Source of the DNA: Planctomycetota bacterium
GTDB lineage: Bacteria; Planctomycetota; Phycisphaerae; WQYP01; JAJZKY01
Direction: 5' to 3'
Length of the DNA: 5,869 bases
NCBI GenBank assembly: GCA_021803885.1
Contig: JAJZKY010000331.1
Location: 1-5,869, forward strand
In this document: positions 1-5,869 of the stretch, piece after piece
Layout: each line of letters starts with the position of its first letter
Position numbering within the stretch: the stretch's first letter is position 1
The notes under the pieces: generated by a model
What the model saw: the letters and a program-made list of their open reading frames with translations, nothing else
What the model was told of the DNA's origin: nothing
Database searches by the model: none
Position numbers and translations under genes: made by a program

Positions 1-3000
1 GCGGCTCGGTGATCATGACGGACACGGATAACTCCTGGACCGGCGGAACAATTTCATCTTTGGCGGTGACATTGGAGAATAGTGCAGCGCTCTCGTGGAG
101 CGGCGGGACGCTGGCTTCAGGATCCATGGCACTGTCCAACGAGGTGCTCTTGGCAATCGGGGCGACCGGCACTCCGGTGCTTTCCGCCAGTTCTCTGACT
201 GTAGTGGATGGCGCAACCGTGACCGTCGCCGTGGACGGAATGAGCCTCGCCGGTGCCTCGCAAATTGACAATCAACACGGCGCTGTTTTTAATTTTATTG
301 CCGATGGCATACTTGCGGTCACCGACTCCAGCACGCCCGTATTTACCAACGACGGTCTTATCGAGAAGACCGGCGGGACGGGGGCAATCGGTGGGGGCAT
401 CGGCGCGAGCTTGCTCAACAACAGCGACGGCCTGGTCAACGCCGCGGCGGGCCGGCTGCTGCTGGCGGGCGGTGGAACGGATGATGGAACCATTCGCGCC
501 ACTTGGGGAATTGCGGAATTTGCCGGCGGGGCGATGACAGTTGCCGCCAACGCAGCCCTGCTGACTGCGGGGATCGGCCAAATTGCGCTGGGCGGAGGGA
601 CGCTCTATCTCAACTCGACGGTGGTCGCACGCAATTGGGACTTCACGGGCGGAACCTTGGAAGCGGCATCGGGCGTGGATTTCATTGTTGCTGGAACACT
701 TTCCTGGTCCGGTGCCACCGTGACCATTCCCATGGAGATATCCTCGGGAGCTACCCTCGTGCTTTATTCGGGCGGCACGCTGGACGGCACGGGCCTGACC
801 AATAATGGCGTGATTTCCGTGCAAGATGGCGGCTCGCTGAACCTCACCAACAACGCCCTCATGGTGAACGACGCTAACGCGTCGAACACGGGCCTCCCTG
901 TAATTTTCGATGGAGAACTTCCCGGCCTTTGGGCTGCCAACGGAATCATTGAAATTGCCGGCAGCGGCGGATTCAGCTCCAGCGACAACAGCGGTGGCAT
1001 ATTCAATGGCAGCCTGATCGAGGTTTATGGCAACACCGGCTCGTCCTTCAATATCAATCTGAGTATGCAGAACTACGGAACCCTCAGCGCGGTCACCGGC
1101 GAGTTGGCCGTCAACGGCACGGGCACCAATGACATCTTGGAGGGGGCTCTCACGGCCACCAACGGCGGCCTGCTGTTAATTCAGGGGACATGGACCATTG
1201 GCACCATTCAGGCCGTAACATCGCTGGGCAACGGAGCCTCCGATAGCGGCTACATTCTCCTCTCGGCAGACCTGACGGTTCCAAGCGGCGGTGCCTACAT
1301 CGGCACCCTCGCGTCCAAGCCACCCACGCATGGCCTTTCCGGCGCGTGGGTGGCACCTGACGCAACGCTCTGGTTCATCGGCCCAAGCGCAATCTCTCTC
1401 GGGCCCTCAACCGACATGGAAATTGGCCAAGGGGTCTCACTCAAGGGAAATGTTGCTTTTAGCGGGGGTGCCGGTTATTATTCTAAAACTGGAGCTGCTG
1501 AGGCGACAGTATACGGCGCAGGTCAAATTCTCGTCTGGACTCAGGACCAACTCAACGCGTTGCACCCACAGGGCTATGATGTCGGAAACGGCGGATACAT
1601 TAACAGCAGCGGACAGTACGTTGCCTACCCGCCCACGTATTACTATCCGCCGTTCCAAGTGCTCTGCAGCACCGGTCTGTTGCCCACCACCGCAGTTGCT
1701 CCCTCTTCCGCGCCGCCAACGCAAACCATCCTCGGCAATGCCATGGCCATTTCCCCAACGGAAGTAGTTTTCGGCTGGAATTGGAACCAGACCGGAACCA
1801 ATCCTTTCACAACTGCAGGCTATACCTACAGCATCTCTTACTCCACGGACGGTGCCGATTTTACCACCGTCACTGACATTCTGCCGCACGGAAATTATTA
1901 TGTTTTCGAGAATCTGCGGCCTGACACCAACTATTATTTCCAGGTTCAGGCAATTGCGCCCGACGGCACGGTCACTTCTTGGCGTTCCGGCCCGACAATG
2001 ACCAACAGTACCGCGGTAAATACCGGTTTGGGTATCGCGGTTTCAAACGAACAGGCTGGGTATTTTCAGATCACTGGCCTGACCGATGCCAGCGGCAACA
2101 CCGTGTCGCCTGCGGATTACAACGCGGGGATTATCTACGCCGGTTCGCAGCAGGGGGCGGTGCTTATCGCTCTGCAAAATTTGCTGTCGACCACCACGGT
2201 ATCCGGCACCTACATGTACGGTAGCGACGCGATCCACTGGGGTCCGGTTATCGAAAACGTCGCCGCGCAGGACTACCCGGGCTTATACGGTGCCGGAAAC
2301 ATCCAGGCCGAGGTTACCGGAGGAGCGTATGAAATTGCCCTAAGTGCCGCGCAATGGGAGGCCATGACGGGCGAGACAATCATCGCTTTCATTGGGCAAT
2401 CCTACGGCGTGAACGTCAACGGCCCCTGGCCGGACACCGAGTACATGCAAGTCGTCGCCGAGGCGGACGGAAATCCCACGACACCATACAAGGCCAGCGT
2501 CGCGAATCGTACTCCGTCCACCTCGACCCCAACCCATAAAGCCGACCCCATCCTCGACTCAACTGGGGCCACCCAAATTATCAACACCGATCTAACCGCC
2601 GGCGGATTTACCGGCGCTTGGAGCATCACCCGCAACTGGACGCCGGATGCGTCACTCGTTCCCGATAATACATTTGGCAACGCTTGGATGAACCAGAGCC
2701 AGACTTACCTCCAGGAATTCGTTGGCCAAAGTGATGCCAATCCCGATATCATGATGATTCACAGCAGCTATTGGCAAACCACCTTTAATTACAGCTCCAC
2801 CAGCAACAGCTACTCGGCACTCGGTGCGTCCACCGACACATTGGTTCACGACACCGCCAACGGAACTTACATCTGGACGGACCAAAGCGGTGCCGACGGA
2901 AATCCCATCGGTTCCCAGCGCATTTATTACGACTTCTCGCCCGCGGTGCCAACCTACCTGCAGGGAAAACTGAAGCAATACCTGGATCCCTTCGGCAACA

Positions 3001-5869
3001 CGATCAATCTCACCTACAACGCCGGCGGGTTCCTCACCACCGTTACCCAAACCGACTCCGCCGGGAATACGGAAACATTTGCCTACACCTACAATATCGA
3101 CGGCCAGATTTCCCTTATTCAGCAATCCATCCAGCGCGTTGGAGATTCCACCTCCACGGTCTTCCGGCAGGCTGCGTACAGTTACTACCAGGGAACCTAC
3201 ACCGGCAGCGACGCCTTCGGCAACTTTGGTGACTTAAAGACTGTCACCATTGAAGATGGCAACGGCAATGTCCTAAGCGAGGATTACTACCGCTATTACA
3301 CCCCCGCCGACCTTAACGCCGGTGCCCAAGGCTACGTCGGTGCCCTCATGTACAGTTTCTCCGGTGACAGTTTCGCAAAACTCGCCGCCGCGTACACCGA
3401 TCCCTTCACCGCCGCCGACGCCCAGATCGCCCCTTACGCCGATGAAGCCTACACCTGGAACAATCAGCGGCAAGTAGTCGGTGAGGTTGTCGGCTCCATG
3501 GGCGCTTCCGCTAATCTTGGCCAGGGAAACTATGTGCTTGGCTACACCTTCAACCCGGCCTTGCAATCCATGACCTACAGCAATTTGAATTACAATACGT
3601 GGGTTGTGCGTTCCACGGAAATATTGCCCGACGGCAATGAAAACCTCGTCTACGTCAACATCGACGGCAATGCCATATTGGACATCAACAATACATCAAA
3701 CGATCCCGGCAACCCGGCCAATATCGGCAAGAACTGGATCACCGGCTATCAATACGACAGCAACGGCCGACTGATCAGCACTATTTCTCCATCGGCCATC
3801 AATCTCAACGCCTCTATTCTCAACGGTGCCAGTACCATTCCCCAGCTTGAAACCGCGCTGGAGCCTTATGCCGACGCCGGACTTTCCGAGGGGCTTATCC
3901 AAGCCAGCACAGGCCTGATTATGTCCAGTACGTATTACAGCAACACCACAGCCACGGCTACCAGCGCCGGCGGCGTGGCAGGTTATCTCGAAGCGGATTA
4001 CGTCCAGCAGGGCAGCGGCGGTACGCCCATCGAGCAGGATTCATACACCTATATTGCCCATGCGAACTACTCCGGTACCACCATATACCCTGAAGCGAGT
4101 TACACGCAGTATCAAAGTTCCGCCAGCAACGGCTCGGTACCCGAAACCACAACCTATAGCTATTCCTGGCAGAATAATGCCGGCAATCTGCCCACCAACC
4201 AGATCGCCGACCTGACCACCACCAACCCCGTGGTCTCTACCAGTCAGAACGGTTCCGGCACCGCCACGACCACCCAGACCGTTTATAACCAATTCGGCCA
4301 GCCCGTATGGACCATGGATGAAAAAGGCTATATCACCTATACCGCCTACGATAACGCCACCGGCGCAGTCATCCAGAGCGTGCAGGATGTCAACACCGCC
4401 AATATTTCCAATCTGGAAAACTATGCCGGAACCTATCCGGGCGGAACATTGGCCTTCGGCTCCAACGGTTACAACCAGCTTGGCGTGCCCGAATTGCCCG
4501 CCGGCTGGATTACGCCCGCCGGTGGTGGCCGCGATCTTGTCACCAGCTACCAGGTAGATAATCTGGGCCGGCCTGTTGAAATCACCAGCCCCAACGGCAA
4601 TATCAATTACATTATTTATGACGACGCAAATCATGCCGTGTTCACCCTCACCGGGGTCAGCGAAACGCTGGATCAAAATGGTAACGGAACCGCTGCAACC
4701 ACCGGCCCGATTACCATGACCCGCACCAGAATTCCGTACAGTTACACCGCCAACGGCCAGACACTTGAAGGTACCTACAGCGAAACACTCACCTTCTCCG
4801 GTACACTCACCGTTACCGGCGGCGTGATCCAACTCCCCGGATTTATTCCGGGTAATGGCGCAACCACCGGTGATGCCAATGTGCTGAATCTCATCGGGAA
4901 CGGTAGCAGCTCCGCCCCAGAATTCACAATTCAATCACTTTCGCGCGTGCTGTACAACAACTCCGGCCGCACCGCAGGGCAAATGGTGGAATCGGATGCG
5001 TATGCCAATATTACCAACGCCACCTATCTGGCCACAAGTCAGGGCAGCCCGTATAGCGGTACTAAAATCACCAATGAATTGTCAGGCCAGGCCCCCAACG
5101 GAAACTATTATGCCACCTATTACGGGTACGATGCCGATGGCCGCCAATATCAGATCATCGACGCCAACCGCACCGTCCACGATACGGTCTACGATTCCCT
5201 GGGCCGGGTGGTCTCCAATTGGGTGGGAACCAATGACGCAGTGAGCAATGCCTCCGGCACACCGGCCTATTTTGACGGCTCCAACGCCGGCACCGGCAAC
5301 AATATGACGGAGGTTCAATCCTATATCTATGACAATGGCTCCGTAGGTGATTCCAATGTCACTGAAGTAATCCAGTATCCCGATGGCAACATCGCCGGCA
5401 CTCAGCAGGTCAGCCTGCTGAGCTACGATTTTGAGGATCGCCTGGTCGCCACGGAAACGGGCCTGACCCTGAACGGTTCCGGGGCGGTTGTTACCAGTGC
5501 CAGCGACGCCTACCCCGGCATCACCGTCTACTCACTGGATAACCTCGGCAATACGCTGGCGACACTTAACTTCAACGGTGCCGCCACCACCATCGCCAAC
5601 GCCATCGCCGCCGCGGCCAGTGCCGCGCCCGGTGCGGTGCTTGCGGGACTCGTCGGTTACACCACCAGTCAATACGATTCCCAAAATCGCGATTATGAAG
5701 ACCAGACCTACAGCGTTGATCCCACCACCGGAACCATTTCGACAACCGCCTTAACCTCGTACACCTTCTACGGCCCAAGAGGGAACGTCATCGAGACTGT
5801 AGCCCCAACCGGGCTGGTCACAAAGAACGTATACAATGGCGTCAATGAACTCGTCGATACCTTCACCAC
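1..5869 (+). CDS. Giant beta-strand-repeat / FN3 / RHS (YD-repeat) protein, partial at both ends
   Basis: Frame +3 is open across the whole window: the first full codon is GGC at base 3 and the last is ACC at 5865-5867, giving 1,955 codons with no in-frame stop. No start can be chosen, because the frame is already open at the left edge; the first ATG, at 15, is just an internal Met. The protein is rich in Gly, Thr, Asn, Ser and Ala, very poor in Lys, and has one Cys that I could find (codon 1665), as expected for an exported adhesin-like protein. Domains in order (residues counted from base 3): beta-strand repeats ~1-478, connector ~479-570, FN3-like ~571-666, unrecognised ~667-846, RHS N-terminal region ~847-992, YD repeats ~993-1955 and continuing. 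Known for the family: RHS/YD proteins form beta-shells that often encapsulate a C-terminal toxin or act at the cell surface. Inferred: a surface or secreted giant of a planctomycete or related PVC bacterium. No signal peptide, sorting signal or C-terminal effector is visible, so the biological role is unknown. Confidence 0.93.
3..1436 (+). other. N-terminal beta-strand-repeat region (beta-helix/adhesin-like stalk) within the giant CDS
   Basis: This stretch of about 478 residues is low-complexity and made of short strand-turn units. A recurring motif of the form W-(S/T)-G-G-T-(L/I) appears at 36-53 and 96-113 (Trp codons exactly 20 residues apart), with variants at 636-656 (W-D-F-T-G-G-T-L), 705-722 and 765-782. 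Other units have the form N-(D/N)-G-x-I with downstream G-G-G-T-x-x-G-T. About 20 residues per turn is what right-handed beta-helix proteins show. Known: repeats of this kind occur in autotransporter-like and 'beta strand repeat-containing' giant proteins, including those of PVC bacteria. Inferred: an extended surface stalk or a carbohydrate/cell-contact region. I see no catalytic motif. The repeats diverge too much to show as nucleotide tandem repeats, and the C-terminal edge is approximate. Confidence 0.7.
342..617 (+). other. Best-formed beta-strand-repeat module within the stalk
   Basis: Residues ~114-205 read as a recognisable cycle: F-T-N-D-G-L-I-E-K-T-G-G-T-G, then L-L-N-N-S-D-G-L-V-N, then L-L-L-A-G-G-G-T-D-D-G-T-I, then A-E-F-A-G-G-A-M-T-V, and finally I-A-L-G-G-G-T-L-Y-L. 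From memory, this order (N-x-G-x-I/F-x-K-x-G-G-T-G, N-x-G-x-V, L-x-G-G-G-T-x-x-G, F-x-G-G, L-x-G-G-T-L-x-L) is typical of repeat modules in large secreted bacterial proteins. A second partial cycle begins near 780 (T-G-L-T-N-N-G-V-I-S-V-Q-D-G-G-S-L-N-L). The function is structural by inference. Confidence 0.6.
1437..1712 (+). other. Connector between beta-strand repeats and FN3, with Tyr/Pro-rich patch and sole Cys
   Basis: The glycine-rich repeat pattern fades here. A segment with a more globular look (A-G-Q-I-L-V-W-T-Q-D-Q-L-N-A-L) is followed by a Tyr/Pro patch at about 1620-1656 (Y-V-A-Y-P-P-T-Y-Y-Y-P-P-F). Next comes the only Cys codon I found in the frame, TGC at 1665-1667, and then a Pro/Ser/Ala/Thr linker (about 1680-1724) leading into the FN3-like domain. 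I do not recognise a family. The patch is probably a hinge or spacer. Confidence 0.45.
1713..2000 (+). other. Fibronectin type III-like domain
   Basis: Residues ~571-666 (about 96 aa, the usual FN3 length) show the FN3 hallmarks in order: a Pro-rich entry; a first strand with S-P-T-E-V-V-F-G-W-N-W (Trp codons 1776 and 1782; the core Trp is expected in strand B); Y-T-Y-S-I-S-Y-S-T-D-G (1821-1853; the strand C Tyr pattern); a strand E/F turn with E-N-L-R-P-D-T-N-Y-Y-F-Q-V-Q-A (1908-1952; the L-x-P-x-T-x-Y-x-F-x-V-x-A signature); and S-W-R-S-G-P (1977-1994). FN3 domains in bacterial extracellular proteins act as spacers or as binding modules on polysaccharide-active or adhesive proteins. Here it separates the stalk from the RHS part. 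Confidence in the fold is high; the boundaries are approximate to about 10 residues. Confidence 0.85.
2001..2540 (+). other. Unrecognised segment between FN3 and RHS region, ending in Ser/Thr/Pro linker
   Basis: About 180 residues without a motif I recognise. The composition looks globular rather than repetitive: alternating hydrophobic stretches (around 2133-2180, A-G-I-I-Y-A-G and V-L-I-A-L-Q-N-L-L), an aromatic stretch near 2238 (I-H-W-G-P-V-I-E-N-V), and a stretch around 2334-2400 (I-A-L-S-A-A-Q-W-E-A-M-T-G and I-I-A-F-I-G-Q-S-Y-G). It closes with a Ser/Thr/Pro linker at 2508-2540, which supports a domain boundary there. It could be a second beta-sandwich or an adhesive module specific to this protein. 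I assign no function. Confidence 0.4.
2541..2978 (+). other. RHS N-terminal (pre-repeat) region
   Basis: After the linker comes a D-P-I entry (2544). It is followed by D-L-T-A-G-G-F-T-G-A-W-S-I-T-R-N-W (2589-2639) and then N-T-F-G-N-A-W (2667-2687). This matches the RHS layout in which a G-x-x-W-x-x-x-R-x-(W/Y) element is followed by an F-G-x-x-W element ahead of the YD repeats. Next come short strand-rich lines (H-D-T-A-N-G-T-Y-I-W-T-D at 2850-2885) and an I-Y-Y-D-F-S line (2922-2939). In RHS proteins this region forms the first turns of the shell. The order and spacing agree with what I remember of planctomycete RHS giants. Confidence 0.75.
3228..3449 (+). other. Conserved RHS sub-block with YYRYYTPAD motif
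   Basis: The block reads G-D-L-K-T-V-T-I-E-D (3228-3257), then G-N-V-L (3264-3275), then D-Y-Y-R-Y-Y-T-P-A-D (3282-3311). A helical-looking Ala-rich segment follows, ending P-Y-A-D-E (3432-3446), directly before the degenerate repeat starting at 3450. From memory, planctomycete RHS giants carry the same order: G-D-L, an ED-N-NVL strand, YYRYYTP, an Ala-rich stretch with Y-A-D, then a repeat of the form (Y/W)-x-x-x-x-R-x-V. This is one of the main reasons for the taxonomic suggestion. Confidence 0.6.
3600..3779 (+). other. Conserved RHS sub-block: LPDGN-N-VY strand and YDSNGRL repeat
   Basis: W-V-V-R-S-T-E-I-L-P-D-G-N-E-N-L-V-Y (3600-3653) leads to a second strand N-I-D-G-N-A-I-L-D-I (3657-3686). 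A W-I-T-G-Y-Q line (3735-3752) follows, and then the clear YD unit Y-D-S-N-G-R-L-I-S (3753-3779). The order matches remembered planctomycete RHS proteins (W-x-V-K-T-x-E-T-L-P-D-G-N, then a Y-D-x-x-G-R-V unit, then A-P-S-A). This block continues into S-P-S-A at 3789-3800. Confidence 0.6.
4641..5003 (+). other. Long inter-repeat insert and SLSR block within the RHS region
   Basis: Between the unit at 4617 and the one at 4953 lies an insert of about 100 residues with few YD features. It holds G-P-I-T-M-T-R-T-R (4707-4733), Y-S-E-T-L-T-F-S-G (4776-4802), a hydrophobic/Gly stretch G-V-I-Q-L-P-G-F-I-P-G (4821-4853), and then S-L-S-R (4935-4946) leading to Y-N-N-S-G-R-T and V-E-S-D-A-Y (to 5003). 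Remembered relatives have G-P-x-x-x-x-R, then Y-T-E-T-L-T, then x-x-L-S-R-x-Y, so the insert is probably a lengthened version of a conserved loop. The LPGFIPG stretch looks extra relative to what I remember. Confidence 0.5.
5118..5456 (+). other. Best-conserved RHS core (YDSLGRVVSNWVGTND through YDFEDRLVA)
   Basis: Y-Y-G-Y-D-A-D-G-R (5118-5144) is followed by V-Y-D-S-L-G-R-V-V-S-N-W-V-G-T-N-D (5187-5237). Next come N-N-M-T-E-V (5298-5315), S-Y-I-Y-D-N-G-S-V-G-D-S-N-V-T-E-V (5319-5369), and S-Y-D-F-E-D-R-L-V-A (5421-5450). These two successive phrases are the strongest family match in the window. I remember VYD-LGRVVSTWVGTND followed by YD-GGVGDGN-T-V and YD-RDRLVA in planctomycete RHS proteins. 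The blocks are repeats of the shell wall; no catalytic residues are expected. Confidence 0.75.

Larger units (their letters stand above)
2979..5867 (+). repeat. RHS/YD-repeat region (degenerate, about 17 recognisable units, continues past right edge)
   Basis: About 963 residues carry repeated units of the form Y-(D/N)-x-x-G-(R/Q/N)-x-(V/I/L), often preceded by a D-x-x-G-N/T strand. Unit starts that I can see (Tyr codon or equivalent): 2985 (D-P-F-G-N-T-I), 3090 (Y-N-I-D-G-Q-I), 3456 (W-N-N-Q-R-Q-V), 3753 (Y-D-S-N-G-R-L), 4284 (Y-N-Q-F-G-Q-P), 4347 (Y-D-N-A-T-G-A), 4551 (Q-V-D-N-L-G-R-P), 4617 (Y-D-D-A-N-H-A), 4953 (Y-N-N-S-G-R-T), 5127 (Y-D-A-D-G-R-Q), 5190 (Y-D-S-L-G-R-V), 5328 (Y-D-N-G), 5424 (Y-D-F-E-D-R-L), 5535 (L-D-N-L-G-N-T), 5673 (Y-D-S-Q-N-R-D), 5769 (Y-G-P-R-G-N-V) and 5832 (Y-N-G-V-N-E-L). 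YD repeats build hollow beta-shells in RHS and TcC-like proteins. Spacing is irregular, with inserts of up to about 100 residues. The final repeats and the C-terminal tip, where family members keep any effector, lie beyond the window. Confidence 0.9.

Noticed and set aside
15..17. The first in-frame ATG as the gene start
   Set aside because: The frame is open upstream to the window edge, the following sequence is already a repeat unit with no signal peptide, and no purine-rich ribosome binding site precedes it.
117..824. A 235-codon open frame on the minus strand
   Set aside because: It is opposite the beta-strand-repeat region. The translation has no family features, while the plus frame has clear repeat periodicity continuing far beyond it.
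1291..1767. A 158-codon plus-strand open frame in another phase, and the 150-codon minus-strand frame at 1437-1889
   Set aside because: Both overlap the continuous +3 frame and run across the start of the FN3-like domain. Their translations are Arg/Pro/Ser-rich in the way of out-of-frame reads.
2652..3125. A 157-codon minus-strand open frame with a hydrophobic Gly/Val-rich translation
   Set aside because: It is codon-on-codon antisense to the RHS N-terminal region and first YD repeats, where the plus frame has recognisable motifs.
4041..4934. A 297-codon open frame on the minus strand
   Set aside because: It lies exactly codon-on-codon antisense to the RHS frame. The plus-strand gene rarely uses TTA, CTA and TCA codons, which would read as antisense stops, so long antisense frames are expected. 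Its translation is a Gly/Val/Ile-rich mirror of the Thr/Asn/Ala-rich repeats with no recognisable domain.
1..5869. tRNA, rRNA, CRISPR, IS element, promoter or terminator signals
   Set aside because: The whole window is coding. I saw no regularly spaced identical repeats, no inverted repeats flanking a transposase, and no hairpin plus T-tract outside coding sequence. Short nucleotide repeats such as CGGCGGGACG (101-110 and 371-380) simply encode the Gly-Gly-Thr turns.

Overview
The window lies inside one very large protein-coding gene. Reading frame +3 (first full codon at base 3) is open from the left edge to the right edge: 1,955 complete codons with no stop, and neither the true start nor the true stop is present. 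I found no second gene, intergenic gap, RNA gene, promoter or terminator. The other open frames on both strands are shadows of this gene.

The partial protein is a modular, probably exported surface or secreted giant. In order it contains: (1) a low-complexity Gly/Thr/Asn/Ala/Ser-rich beta-strand-repeat region that looks like a right-handed beta-helix or adhesin stalk (about 3-1436); (2) a Tyr/Pro-rich connector holding the only cysteine I could find (about 1437-1712); (3) a fibronectin type III-like domain (about 1713-2000); (4) an unrecognised segment ending in a Ser/Thr/Pro linker (about 2001-2540); (5) an RHS N-terminal region (about 2541-2978); and (6) a long, degenerate RHS/YD-repeat region (about 2979-5867) that is still running at the right edge. 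RHS/YD repeats usually build a hollow beta-shell, and in many families they carry a variable toxin or effector C-terminus. Any such tip would be downstream, out of view.

Organism: the spacing and wording of several RHS blocks (an ED-N-NVL...YYRYYTPAD block, an LPDGN-N-VY block, and a VYDSLGRVVSNWVGTND block followed by a YDNG-VGDSN block and YDFEDRLVA) match my memory of giant RHS proteins from Planctomycetota. The beta-strand-repeat, FN3 and RHS layout also fits planctomycete or wider PVC genomes. GC is moderate (two 60-base rows counted by hand gave 45% and 60%). This assignment rests on remembered family resemblance, not on a search.

The window does not show a new multi-gene system. Its value is one giant composite ORF whose ends, and any C-terminal effector or immunity partner, need flanking sequence.
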